From assembly GCF_004349245.1 (NCBI RefSeq), contig NZ_SMLC01000060.1, positions 1-40,023 of the forward strand: a DNA stretch of 40,023 nt, read 5' to 3'. The notes under the pieces were generated by a model. That model did no database searches, was not told where the DNA came from, and saw nothing but the letters and a program-made list of their open reading frames with translations. Position numbers and translations under genes: made by a program. This document shows, piece by piece, positions 7,424 to 15,257 of the stretch (position 1 is its first letter; each line of letters opens with the position of its first letter). The DNA comes from Actinomadura sp. 6K520. Its GTDB lineage: Bacteria; Actinomycetota; Actinomycetes; Streptosporangiales; Streptosporangiaceae.

Positions 7424-7957
7424 ATGCCGACCGATTCCGCGGCCGGTCTTCTGCTCGCACGGGGAGCGGATCGACTGGAGCATCCAGGTGGCACGCTCTA
7501 CGCGCACCTGCGGCGCGTGCACGCGACGCTCGGCGAGTGGGGAGCGCGTCCTGAGCTCCGCCTGGCGGGCCTGTGCCACGCGTTCTACGGAACCGACGGC
7601 TTCGCCGCGGCCCTGGGCGACCCGAACCGGCGCGGGGAGCTGATCGACGTCATCGGGGCGGAGGCCGAGGAACTGGTCTACCTGTACGCCATTTGCGACC
7701 GCTCCCGGACGTATCCGCACCTGACATCGGCCGACGGGCCGTTCACCGACCGCTTCACCGGCGCCGTCCTCCGCCCGCCGCCGGGGCTGCGCCGCGACTT
7801 CGCCGAACTCACCGTGGCCAACGAACTGGACGTCCTGGCCGCGTCCCCCGCCCTGCGGGCTGCGCACGGCGAAGCACTGACCGCCCTGTTCGCCACCTGG
7901 CGCCCGCTCCTCAGCCCGTCCGCCGACCGCGCCGTCCAAGCCTTCAAGGGAACCTGA
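7424..7957 (+). CDS. DUF6817 protein, HD-like helical domain
   Basis: A 177-residue cytoplasmic protein whose start is fixed by GGGAGGGG shortly before the ATG. The core is LEHPGGTLYAHLRRVHATL, then RLAGLCHAFYGTDGF, the signature I associate with DUF6817. The spaced histidines and the helical pattern resemble a degenerate HD phosphohydrolase domain, but the HD dyad itself is replaced by CHAFYG, so metal-dependent activity is uncertain. It diverges from the LysR regulator, its probable controller, and converges on the amidohydrolase gene with stops only 15 nt apart around the palindrome GCGGCCGGCCGC (7958-7969). Confidence 0.82.
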   Translation: MPTDSAAGLLLARGADRLEHPGGTLYAHLRRVHATLGEWGARPELRLAGLCHAFYGTDGFAAALGDPNRRGELIDVIGAEAEELVYLYAICDRSRTYPHLTSADGPFTDRFTGAVLRPPPGLRRDFAELTVANELDVLAASPALRAAHGEALTALFATWRPLLSPSADRAVQAFKGT

Positions 7958-7972
7958 GCGGCCGGCCGCGTG

Positions 7973-9040
7973 TCATCGGCGGTGTTTCGCGAGGCCGGGG
8001 AGCAGGCGTAGGGCGTTGTCGCAGGAGATGGCCCGGTGTGCGCGGCGGTCGAGGTTGGGGTCGCGGTCCACGTCCGCGGTGTTGATGGCCACCTCGCGGG
8101 CGGAGTTGGCGGGCCAGTCGGTGCCGAACAGGACGCGGTCGGCGCCGACCGCGCCGATCAGGGTCGGGGTGGCGTACGGGGACATCGGCAGCGCCGTGTC
8201 GTAGTGGAAGCGGCGCAGCGCCCGCCGGAACTTCTGCGGGTCGGGGCCGTCGTCCTCCCTGCCCCAGCGTTCGCCGCGGCCGGCCATGTAGGGCAGGAAC
8301 CCGCCCCCGTGGGACAGGATGACCGACAGTTTCCGGTAGCGGTCCAAGGTCCCGGCGGCGATGAGGCTCAGCGCGGTGCGGGTGGTGTCGAGCAGGAAGT
8401 CGCCGAGCCAGTCGCCGACCCCGGGGACCTCGACGATCCCCTCGGGCGAGAAGGGGTGGGTGAACACGACGGCGCCGCGGCGGTCGAGCTCGGCCAGCAG
8501 CGGGTCGAACGCCCGGTCGCCGAGGTAGCGCCCGCCGGCCGACGTGGTGAGCAGCACTCCGGCGGCGCCCAACTCGTCCAGCGCGTACGCGACCTGCTCA
8601 AGCGCCAGGTCCGGGTGGAGCATGGCGACGTTGGCGAAGAAGCCGAACCGCGTCGGGTTGTCGCGCACCAGCTCGGCCAGGGACTCGTTGCACACGCGGA
8701 CACCCGACTCGGCGACCTCGCGGTCCGCGAATATCTCGGGCGGTACGGGGGCGGAGGCCACGCCCATGGCGATGCCGTTGGCCTCCATGGTCGCGAGGGT
8801 CTCCTCCAGGGTCCACTGGGCCCAGCGGGGGACGTCGCCGGGCGGGATGATGCCCTGCTCCACCGCCCACTGCCGCATCTTGGGCGGGACGGCGTGGTGG
8901 TGGGTGTCGATCCGTCCGTAGGAGGGGTGGCGCGGGCTCGCGGCGGCGTCGCGCCCCGGGAGCGGCACGGTCGCGGCGGCGGCCGCCATCCCGGTCGCGG
9001 CGGCCAGCTTGAGGGTGTGCCGGCGGGTGGGCTCGGACAT
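7973..9040 (-). CDS. Tat-exported amidohydrolase (amidohydrolase_2 / decarboxylase family)
   Basis: A 355-residue metal-dependent hydrolase. The start is the ATG with GGGAGA 6 nt upstream. Residues 1-38 are a probable Tat signal: TRRHTLK carries the twin arginine, followed by an Ala-rich hydrophobic stretch and AAA-type cleavage. The mature TIM-barrel shows IDTHHH (metal ligands, about residue 44), VFTHPF (about 195), LSHGGG (about 243) and LFGTDWP (about 300), the usual ligand set of the ACMSD / amidohydrolase_2 group. Members hydrolyse or decarboxylate aromatic and lactone-type acids; the substrate is unknown. Export outside the cytoplasm is unusual for the family. It diverges from a MarR gene with palindromes between, so MarR repression in response to a phenolic ligand is likely. 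Confidence 0.9.
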   Translation of the reverse strand: MSEPTRRHTLKLAAATGMAAAAATVPLPGRDAAASPRHPSYGRIDTHHHAVPPKMRQWAVEQGIIPPGDVPRWAQWTLEETLATMEANGIAMGVASAPVPPEIFADREVAESGVRVCNESLAELVRDNPTRFGFFANVAMLHPDLALEQVAYALDELGAAGVLLTTSAGGRYLGDRAFDPLLAELDRRGAVVFTHPFSPEGIVEVPGVGDWLGDFLLDTTRTALSLIAAGTLDRYRKLSVILSHGGGFLPYMAGRGERWGREDDGPDPQKFRRALRRFHYDTALPMSPYATPTLIGAVGADRVLFGTDWPANSAREVAINTADVDRDPNLDRRAHRAISCDNALRLLPGLAKHRR

Positions 9041-9078
9041 GAACGTCTCCCGTTCGATCGCGAAGGTGCCGCCCACGC

Positions 9079-9113
9079 GAGATAATCTCAGATGAGACTG
9101 TATCAGATGGTAC
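9079..9113. promoter_or_regulatory. Three overlapping palindromes, candidate MarR operators
   Basis: GAGATAATCTC (9079-9089), TCTCAGATGAGA (9086-9097) and the imperfect GTATCAGATGGTAC (9100-9113) fill most of the 85-nt gap between the amidohydrolase and marR genes. TCAGATG is repeated. The sites sit where promoters of both genes must lie. Confidence 0.6.
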
Positions 9114-9125
9114 TAGAGTGGGCCC

Positions 9126-9593
9126 ATGCTGGAGAACATGCTCGAACGGCTCCTCTCCGGGGAGGGGGGTCCCGCCGCCGGTCAGGTGGGGCTGGGCATG
9201 CTCCTGGCCAAGGCCCACAACCAGAGCCGGGAGCGGCTGAACGAGGCGCTGCGCCCGCTGGGCATCGACGTCCGGAAGTTCGCGGTCCTGGTCGCGCTGC
9301 CGATGTACGGCCCGGTGAGCCAGCGCGACCTGATCGGGCACATCGGCATCGACAAGTCCACGATGGTCCGGCTCATCGACGAGATGGAGGCCGGCGGCCT
9401 GGTCTCCCGCGAGCGCGTGCCGCACGACCGGCGCGCCTACGCGATCGTGCCGACACTCCGGGGCGCGCAGACCCTCGCGGAGGCGCGGGACGCCGCCGAA
9501 CAGGTGGGCGAGAGCATTTTCGGCCCGTTCACCAGCGCCGAACGCGAGCAACTCGTGGACCTGCTCCGCCGCCTCGCCGAACACAGCGCCTGA
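9126..9593 (+). CDS. MarR-family transcriptional regulator
   Basis: A 155-residue winged-helix regulator. The DNA-binding core is seen as VSQRDLIGHIGIDKSTMVRL (recognition helix, about residues 65-85) and the wing as SRERVPHDRRAYAIVPT. N- and C-terminal helices form the usual dimer interface. MarR proteins are mostly ligand-released repressors, often of phenolic compounds. This one diverges from the Tat amidohydrolase, its probable target. A 16-bp palindrome follows its stop codon directly. Confidence 0.93.
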   Translation: MLENMLERLLSGEGGPAAGQVGLGMLLAKAHNQSRERLNEALRPLGIDVRKFAVLVALPMYGPVSQRDLIGHIGIDKSTMVRLIDEMEAGGLVSRERVPHDRRAYAIVPTLRGAQTLAEARDAAEQVGESIFGPFTSAEREQLVDLLRRLAEHSA

Positions 9594-9609
9594 CTCACCG
9601 GCCGGTGAG
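9594..9609. terminator. Perfect 16-bp palindrome after the marR stop
   Basis: CTCACCGG-CCGGTGAG begins at the base after the TGA. It can form a short hairpin and lies between convergent marR and tetR genes. The remaining 140 nt to the tetR stop show no gene. Confidence 0.45.
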
Positions 9610-9752
9610 AGTCGCCGGGAGCGCATGTGCGGTGCGGCCGGCCGTCAGTCCAGCCGCCCCCACTTGACCTGCCTGCGGACGTTCGCGTCCAGGCCGTCGA
9701 GCCAATCCTCTACTCCCGGATCGCGGCCGGGCATCGGCTGTTGTCGCGGATC

Positions 9753-10517
9753 TCAGGCGGGGCGGGTTCCGCGGTCGATGAAGGCGGCGAAGCCGTCGTG
9801 GAGGCGGTGCAGGCCGAACTCGAAGAGCTGCTCGTAGGTGAAGTCGAAGGTGCTCTCGGACATGTCGGCCATGGTGGGGAAGTCGCCGCTGTTCATGGCG
9901 TCGGTGAGGGTCGGGGCCTGGGCCTGCCAGAATTCCTCGCTGCTGACGCCGGTGCGGCGCTCGGCCCGGCGCTCGTTGATGTAGCTGCGCGCGACGCCGT
10001 CCACGTAGTCGCTCTGGACGCCGATCATCATCATCAGCGTCCGGTCGTCGAGGCCGGTGGGGCGCAGCAGGCGGAACAGCCGGTCGAGGCCGCGCATGCT
10101 GTTCGGGCCGAGGAGCGGGCGGCTCTGGTCCACGAACGGGTACCAGGGGTGGTCCATGCACATCCGCCAGTGGTGTTGTGCTCCGTCCGTCAGGATCTCG
10201 CGCCAGCCGCGGCCGTCGTCGGGATCGGTCTCGGGGACCTCGATGACGTGGTCGAGCATGAGGTCCAGCAGCTCGCTCTTGCCGGGGACGTAGCGGTAGA
10301 GCGACATCGTCCCGACGCCCAGATGGGTCGCGATGGAGCGCATGGACAGCGCTTCGAGCCCCTCGGTGAGGGAGAGCTCGTCGGCGACCTCGACGGCCGC
10401 CGCGACGATCCGGTCGAGGCTGAGCGTCGGCGGCCGGCCCCGCTGCGGCCGGGTCCGGTCACCCCACAGCAGCTTCAGGCTCAGGTTCAGATCGCGGCCG
10501 TCGGGCTCCTTGGTCAT
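9753..10517 (-). CDS. TetR-family repressor of the ABC exporter
   Basis: A 254-residue TetR regulator starting at the ATG behind GGCAGGACG. An N-terminal arm of about 25 residues precedes the HTH (SLDRIVAAAVEVADE, then LSMRSIATHLGVGTMSLYRY, residues 33-80). The large C-terminal domain resembles TetR_C_1, the class found in tetracycline- and multidrug-responsive regulators. It is divergent from a DrrAB-type exporter with two palindromes in the shared promoter, the standard arrangement of a drug-inducible efflux unit. The ligand is unknown. Confidence 0.92.
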   Translation of the reverse strand: MTKEPDGRDLNLSLKLLWGDRTRPQRGRPPTLSLDRIVAAAVEVADELSLTEGLEALSMRSIATHLGVGTMSLYRYVPGKSELLDLMLDHVIEVPETDPDDGRGWREILTDGAQHHWRMCMDHPWYPFVDQSRPLLGPNSMRGLDRLFRLLRPTGLDDRTLMMMIGVQSDYVDGVARSYINERRAERRTGVSSEEFWQAQAPTLTDAMNSGDFPTMADMSESTFDFTYEQLFEFGLHRLHDGFAAFIDRGTRPA

Positions 10518-10581
10518 CGTCCGTCCTGCCGGGTCCGTGCGCGGCACCGGGCGGTGCCTTCGACAAAGTTATCGCGGCCCT

Positions 10582-10623
10582 TTAGTGTATGCCGTACGCT
10601 AACTTGCGTATGGTGTACGCGAA
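10582..10623. promoter_or_regulatory. Tandem TetR operators, 21-bp repeat
   Basis: Two 21-bp copies lie head to tail (10582-10602 and 10603-10623), sharing GTATG and GTACGC at the same positions. Each is an imperfect palindrome; the first has TTAG...CTAA outer arms and the second GCGTA...TACGC. The period puts both on one DNA face just before the exporter ribosome binding site. Confidence 0.65.
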
Positions 10624-10633
10624 AGGAGACGGC

Positions 10634-11602
10634 ATGCCGGAGAACGCGATCCTCGCCGAGGGGGTCCGCAAGCACTACGGGGAGAAACGGGCGCTCGACG
10701 GCTTCGACCTGACCGTGCCGAAAGGCATGGTCTACGGCCTGCTCGGCCCGAACGGGGCCGGCAAGACCACCGCCGTGCGCATCCTGGCCACGCTGGTCCG
10801 GCTGGACGGCGGGCGGGCCGAGGTCACCGGGCTGGACGTCGCCGCACGCCCCCGGCAGGTGCGCCGCCGGATCGGGCTTGCTGGGCAGCACGCCGCGGTG
10901 GACGAGGTCCTCACCGGCCGGCAGAACCTGCGCATGTTCGGCCGGCTCTTCCACCTCGGCAAGCGGCGGGCCGCGGAGCGCGCCGACGAGCTGCTGGAGC
11001 GGTTCGACCTGGTGGACGCCGCCGACAAGGGGGTGAAGCAGTACAGCGGCGGGATGCGCCGGCGGCTCGACCTCGCCGCCAGCATGATCCTTGCGCCGGA
11101 CGTCCTGTTCCTGGACGAGCCGACCACCGGGCTCGACCCCCGCGGCCGGAACGAGGTGTGGCGGTCCGTCCGGTCGCTCGTCGCGCAGGGCACGACCGTC
11201 CTGCTGACGACGCAGTACCTGGACGAGGCCGACCAGCTCGCCGACCGCATCGCCGTCCTCGACCACGGCCGGGTCATCGCCGACGGCACGCCCGGGTCGC
11301 TGAAGCGGCTGATCGGCGGCGACCGCATCGAGGTGGTCGTGCGCGACCCCGCCGACCTGCCCGCCACGGCCGCCGCGGTGGCCCGCGTCTCGTCCGCCGA
11401 GCCGCAGGTGGACGAGACGGCCGCGCGGGTGCACGCCCCCGTCACCGAACGCGTCGCCGCGCTGACCGAGGTCGCCCGCACGCTCCAGGACGACGGCGTC
11501 GCCGTCGAGGACATCGGGCTCCGCCGCCCCACGCTGGACGAGGTGTTCCTGCGCCTCACCGGACACCCCGCCGAGGACGACAAGGAGAAGGTGGAAGCGT
11601 GA
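10634..11602 (+). CDS. ABC exporter ATPase, DrrA (daunorubicin resistance) type
   Basis: A 322-residue ATPase. The ATG is preceded by AAAGGAG at good spacing; earlier in-frame starts lie inside the operator. Walker A is GPNGAGKT (residues 38-45), the signature is YSGGMRRRLDLA, Walker B is VLFLDEPTTGLD, and an H-loop-like TTQYLDEA follows. The approximately 100-residue C-terminal extension with IEDIGLRRPTLDEVFLRLTG is diagnostic of the DrrA branch. It powers export of a hydrophobic drug or metabolite together with the permease encoded next with a GTGA overlap. Regulation is probably by the divergent TetR. Confidence 0.94.
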   Translation: MPENAILAEGVRKHYGEKRALDGFDLTVPKGMVYGLLGPNGAGKTTAVRILATLVRLDGGRAEVTGLDVAARPRQVRRRIGLAGQHAAVDEVLTGRQNLRMFGRLFHLGKRRAAERADELLERFDLVDAADKGVKQYSGGMRRRLDLAASMILAPDVLFLDEPTTGLDPRGRNEVWRSVRSLVAQGTTVLLTTQYLDEADQLADRIAVLDHGRVIADGTPGSLKRLIGGDRIEVVVRDPADLPATAAAVARVSSAEPQVDETAARVHAPVTERVAALTEVARTLQDDGVAVEDIGLRRPTLDEVFLRLTGHPAEDDKEKVEA

Positions 11603-12465
11603 GCGCCGAAAGCAGCGTCACCGCCCAGAGCGGAGTCACCGCGAAGGGCGCGGCGGCCGGCGAGGACGGGCTCGCCGGGCGCCTCTACTGGGCCGTCGCG
11701 GACTGCTGGACGATCGTCCTGCGCGGCCTGACCCACTACGTCCGGCAGCCGAGCAACATCGCCTGGCAGCTCGGCTTCCCGATCGTGTCGGTGCTGCTGT
11801 TCGGGTACGTGTTCGGCAGCGCCATGTCGGTACCCGGCGGGGGCGACTACCGCGAGTTCCTGATGCCGGGCATGTTCGGCATGACGATGGCGATGGGCTT
11901 CATGAACACCGCGTACGTCGTCGTTTACGAGAGCAGCAGGGGCGTCACCGACAGGTTCCGGTCGATGCCGATGGCGCCGTCGGCCGTCGTCACGGGACGG
12001 GGCGTCGGCGACCTCATCGCCGCGTGCCTCGACCTCGTCGTCCTGGCGCTTACCGCGCTGGCGATCGGCTGGCGCTCCACCGGCGGGCCGCTCGCCACCC
12101 TCGCCGCCTTCGGGCTGTTCCTCCTGCTCCGCTTCGCGCTGATCTGGATCGGGGTGCTCCTCGGCCTCCTGGTGCCGAACGAGGAGGCGGCCGGGAGCCT
12201 GTTCGCGGTCGCGTTCCCGTTCGCGATGATCTCCAGCGCGTTCGTGGCGCCGTCCCTCATGCCCGGCTGGCTGGGCACGCTGGCGATGTGGAACCCGGTC
12301 TCCTCCACGGTCACCGCGGCCCGCGAGCTGTTCGGCAACCCGGCCGCGGTCGGCGACACCTGGATCGAGCAGAACGCCCTGCTGATGGCGGTGGTCTGGC
12401 CGGTCGTCATCACGGCGGTCTTCCTGCCGCTGGCCGTCCGCCGCTACCAGCGCCTGAGCCGCTGA
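11599..12465 (+). CDS. ABC-2 type permease, DrrB type
   Basis: A 288-residue membrane protein of the ABC-2 family. The GTG start overlaps the ATPase stop (GTGA), so translation is coupled. After an approximately 45-residue cytoplasmic N-terminus there are six hydrophobic segments, including WQLGFPIVSVLLFGYVFG, MPGMFGMTMAMGFMNTA and LLRFALIWIGVLLGLL, and the ABC-2 signature region SSAFVAPSLMPGWLG, then NPVSSTVTAARELFGN near the C-terminus. It forms the channel of the exporter with the DrrA-like ATPase. A 13-bp perfect terminator stem follows. Confidence 0.94.
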   Translation: MSAESSVTAQSGVTAKGAAAGEDGLAGRLYWAVADCWTIVLRGLTHYVRQPSNIAWQLGFPIVSVLLFGYVFGSAMSVPGGGDYREFLMPGMFGMTMAMGFMNTAYVVVYESSRGVTDRFRSMPMAPSAVVTGRGVGDLIAACLDLVVLALTALAIGWRSTGGPLATLAAFGLFLLLRFALIWIGVLLGLLVPNEEAAGSLFAVAFPFAMISSAFVAPSLMPGWLGTLAMWNPVSSTVTAARELFGNPAAVGDTWIEQNALLMAVVWPVVITAVFLPLAVRRYQRLSR

Positions 12466-12488
12466 CCGCCCGTCCCCGTCCGTTCGGA

Positions 12489-12522
12489 GGAGCCGCCCGG
12501 GACACCCGCCCCGGGCGGCTCC
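12489..12522 (+). terminator. Terminator of the DrrAB-type operon
   Basis: GGAGCCGCCCGGG (12489-12501) pairs perfectly with CCCGGGCGGCTCC (12510-12522) around an 8-nt loop, 23 nt after the permease stop, followed by GCGTTT. Confidence 0.8.
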
Positions 12523-12573
12523 CGCGTTTCCGCCGCACCGCCCGCCCATTCCACAATTCGGGCCTATCCGGCG

Positions 12574-12579
12574 TACGCT
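12574..12579 (+). promoter_or_regulatory. -10 box, leaderless start of the methyltransferase gene
   Basis: TACGCT fits the TANNNT -10 consensus and lies exactly 6 nt before the ATG at 12586. No ribosome binding site is present, so transcription probably starts at or next to the A of the start codon. No clear -35 box is seen. Confidence 0.45.
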
Positions 12580-12585
12580 CCCGTT

Positions 12586-13413
12586 ATGACCGCAGATGAG
12601 AGCCGTTCCGACGGCCTGCCCGGGGACGCCATCCGCACTGATGTGCCGCACTCCGCCCGCATTTACAACTTCTGGCTCGGCGGGAAGGACCACTACGAGA
12701 TCGACCGCATGATCGGCCAGCAGGTCATCGAGGCTGAACCCGACTTTGTTCACCAAATGCGCCAGAATCGGGCGTTTCTTGGCCGTGCCGTCGAATACAT
12801 GGTGCGCGAATGCGGCATCCGGCAGTTCCTCGACATCGGCACCGGTCTCCCGACGGCCGACAACACGCATGAGGTGGCGCAGCGCGCCGCGCCGGAGTGC
12901 CGGATCGTGTACGTCGACAACGACCCGATCGTGCTCGCGCACGCCCGCGCCCTGCTGACCAGCAGTGCCGAGGGCGCGACCGACTACATCGACGCGGACA
13001 TGCACGACCCCGACAAGATCTTCGCCGCCGCGGCCGGGACGCTCGACTTCGGCGAGCCCGTGGGCGTAATGATGCTCGGCGTGATCAACCACATCGGCGA
13101 CGACGCGGAGGCCAAGGCCCTGATCGACCGGATCATGGGCGGCGTCGCCGCGGGCAGCCATCTCGCGATCTCCGTCAACACCAACGTCGTCAAGCCGGAG
13201 AACATGGACCGGGCCGCGGCCGCCTACAACGAGGCGTTCGGCAACCCGCCCATCCACCTGTACACCCCGGAGCGGATCGCCGCCCTGTTCGACGGCCTGC
13301 ACTTGGTCGACCCCGGCGTGGTGTCGGTGACCCGGTGGCGGCCGCCCCTGGCACCGGTCGACGGGGACCTTCCCGAGACGGACGTGTTCGTCGGCGTGGC
13401 GCGCAAGCCCTGA
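12586..13413 (+). CDS. SAM-dependent methyltransferase, DUF574 family
   Basis: A 275-residue protein of the actinomycete DUF574 (Methyltransf_19) family. Markers are PHSARIYNFWLGGKDHYEID near the N-terminus and the SAM-binding FLDIGTGLPTADNTH (about residue 80). After these come RIVYVDNDPIVLAHARALL (the acidic ribose ligand), YIDADMHDP and a proline-rich C-terminal strand. The family is greatly expanded in actinomycetes; most members have no known substrate. It is apparently monocistronic, with a leaderless-type start. Confidence 0.92.
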   Translation: MTADESRSDGLPGDAIRTDVPHSARIYNFWLGGKDHYEIDRMIGQQVIEAEPDFVHQMRQNRAFLGRAVEYMVRECGIRQFLDIGTGLPTADNTHEVAQRAAPECRIVYVDNDPIVLAHARALLTSSAEGATDYIDADMHDPDKIFAAAAGTLDFGEPVGVMMLGVINHIGDDAEAKALIDRIMGGVAAGSHLAISVNTNVVKPENMDRAAAAYNEAFGNPPIHLYTPERIAALFDGLHLVDPGVVSVTRWRPPLAPVDGDLPETDVFVGVARKP

Positions 13414-13504
13414 CCCGGCGTCCGAGCCCGGCGGCGGGGGCGACACGGCCGTCTTGGCGGGAATTGACGAGGTCGCACCCCGTCCGGCCGGGTAGCTTCG
13501 AGAG

Positions 13505-14596
13505 ATGAACGATCGGCCCACTCTTGACGACATCCGGCGCGCGCCCAAGGTGCTGCTGCACGACCACCTGGACGGCGGGGTCCGTCCCGGGACCATCGTG
13601 GACCTGGCGCGGGAGTCCGGGTACGGGGACCTGCCGGCCACGGACGCGGACGCCCTGCGCGAATGGTTCGAGGCCGCGGCCAACTCGGGGTCGCTGGAAC
13701 GGTACCTGGAGACGTTCTCCCACACCGTGGGAGTGATGCAGTCCGCCGAGGCGCTCACGCGGGTGGCGTACGAGTGCGCCGAGGACCTCGCGAACGACGG
13801 GATCGTCTACGCGGAGGTCCGGTACGCGCCCGAGCAGCACCTCACGGCGGGGCTGTCGCTGGAGCAGGTCGTCGAGGCCGTCCTCGACGGGTTCGCGCGG
13901 GGCCGGGAGGACTTCGGCATCCGGGTCGGGACGCTGGTGACGGCGATGCGGCACCAGGCGCGGAGCATGGAGATCGCGGAGCTGGCCGTCCGGTACCGGG
14001 ACGCGGGCGTCGTGGGGTTCGACATCGCCGGGGCCGAGGCCGGATACCCGCCCACCCGGCACCTGGACGCGTTCGAGTACCTCCAGCGGGAGAACGCGCA
14101 CTTCACCATCCACGCGGGCGAGGGCTTCGGCCTCCCGTCGATCTGGCAGGCGATCCAGTGGTGCGGGGCCGACCGGCTCGGGCACGGCGTGCGGATCATC
14201 GACGACATCGAGGCGGACGGGGAGGACCCCAGCCTCGGACGGCTCGCCGGCTACGTCCGCGACAAGCGGATCCCGCTGGAGATGTGCCCCACCTCCAACA
14301 TCCAGACGGGCGCGGCGAAGTCGATCGCGGAGCACCCGATCGGGCTGCTGCGCCGGCTGAGCTTCCGCGTCACGGTGAACACCGACAACCGCCTGATGAG
14401 CGGGACGACGCTGTCGCGGGAGTTCGCCAAGCTCGTCGACGCGTTCGGGTACGGGTGGGACGACCTCCAGTGGTTCACGGTGAACGCGATGAAGTCCGCG
14501 TTCGTGCCGTTCAACGAGCGGCTGGAGTTCATCAACGGCGTGATCAAGCCCGGTTTCGCGCAGCTCAAGTGGAGCGGCGCCCGGCCCCTGGCATGA
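13505..14596 (+). CDS. add: Adenosine deaminase
   Basis: A 363-residue enzyme converting adenosine or deoxyadenosine to inosine in purine salvage. The motifs of the zinc-dependent family are in order: HDHLDGG near residue 19 (metal ligands), FTIHAGE (catalytic Glu, about 202), LGHGVRI, PTSNIQTGA and VNTDNRLMSGT (the Asp pair region; NTDN instead of the commoner STDDP, as in actinobacterial homologs). A TAGCTT -10 box lies 6 nt before the ATG with no ribosome binding site, so the mRNA is probably leaderless. It adjoins a PH-domain membrane protein 7 nt downstream and lies near purine nucleoside phosphorylase, the next salvage step. Confidence 0.95.
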   Translation: MNDRPTLDDIRRAPKVLLHDHLDGGVRPGTIVDLARESGYGDLPATDADALREWFEAAANSGSLERYLETFSHTVGVMQSAEALTRVAYECAEDLANDGIVYAEVRYAPEQHLTAGLSLEQVVEAVLDGFARGREDFGIRVGTLVTAMRHQARSMEIAELAVRYRDAGVVGFDIAGAEAGYPPTRHLDAFEYLQRENAHFTIHAGEGFGLPSIWQAIQWCGADRLGHGVRIIDDIEADGEDPSLGRLAGYVRDKRIPLEMCPTSNIQTGAAKSIAEHPIGLLRRLSFRVTVNTDNRLMSGTTLSREFAKLVDAFGYGWDDLQWFTVNAMKSAFVPFNERLEFINGVIKPGFAQLKWSGARPLA

Positions 14597-14603
14597 TCGG
14601 GCC

Positions 14604-15257
14604 ATGACGATTCGCTCGACCGCCGGGCGCGTGGCGGCGTACGCGTGGCTGACGTTCGCCGTGCTGAACATCGCCGACCTGGTGTTCGGCCTGACCGGCG
14701 AGCCGACCTACTCGCTGACGGCGCTGACCGTCGGGGTGCTGCTGCTCCTGGGCTGCGGGCTCGCCTACGTGGTCGGGCTGCGGCCGGCGATCCGCGCGGA
14801 CGACGAGGAGGTCGTGGTCCGCAACCCGCTGCGCGACATCCGGGTCCCGTGGGCCGCGGTCCGCGGGATCGAGGGCACGAACGCGGTGAAGATCCGCTTC
14901 ACCGGCCAGGACGGGGCGGAACTGGAGGCGCGGGCCTGGGTGCACCAGACGTCGCCGCGTGCCCAGGCCAAGGCCGAGGCGCGGGCCCGCAAGGAGCGGC
15001 GCAAGACCCCGGGCCTCGACCTGACGGGGCGGACACCGGCGGCGTACGCGGCGCAGCGGCTGAACGAGATCCTCCAGCGGCAGCGTCCGAAGACGAGGTC
15101 CGGGGCGCCGGACAAGGCCGCCGCCGCCAAGGCGGAGGCCGGGAAGGCCAGGGAGTCGGTGCTGGGCGCGGTGACGTGGTCGGTCCCGGCCGTGGGGTCG
15201 CTGGCGGTCCCGCTGGTGGCGCTGGTCGTGCTCGCCATCGTGGGGGTCGTCAACTGA
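14604..15257 (+). CDS. Membrane protein with bacterial PH domain
   Basis: A 217-residue protein. It has two N-terminal membrane segments (about residues 9-30 and 37-60), then a bacterial PH-like domain (ADDEEVVVRNPLRDIRVPWA, then VRGIEGTNAVKIRF). A charged region rich in Ala/Lys/Arg/Glu with probable coiled-coil or disorder follows (residues 118-180), and a last membrane segment at about 190-215. The domain pattern matches bPH_6-type actinobacterial proteins of unknown role. It lies 7 nt after add, so the two are probably cotranscribed, and its stop overlaps that of the convergent mutase gene by 8 nt. Confidence 0.85.
   Translation: MTIRSTAGRVAAYAWLTFAVLNIADLVFGLTGEPTYSLTALTVGVLLLLGCGLAYVVGLRPAIRADDEEVVVRNPLRDIRVPWAAVRGIEGTNAVKIRFTGQDGAELEARAWVHQTSPRAQAKAEARARKERRKTPGLDLTGRTPAAYAAQRLNEILQRQRPKTRSGAPDKAAAAKAEAGKARESVLGAVTWSVPAVGSLAVPLVALVVLAIVGVVN

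Noticed and set aside
7958..7969. GCGGCCGGCCGC palindrome as a functional site
   Set aside because: It is a short GC-only palindrome likely by chance at this base composition; at most a weak terminator between convergent genes.
10732..13758. A 1008-codon minus-strand frame across the exporter and methyltransferase genes
   Set aside because: Its translation is Arg/Ser/His/Asp-rich with no fold signature, and it covers well-supported plus-strand genes.
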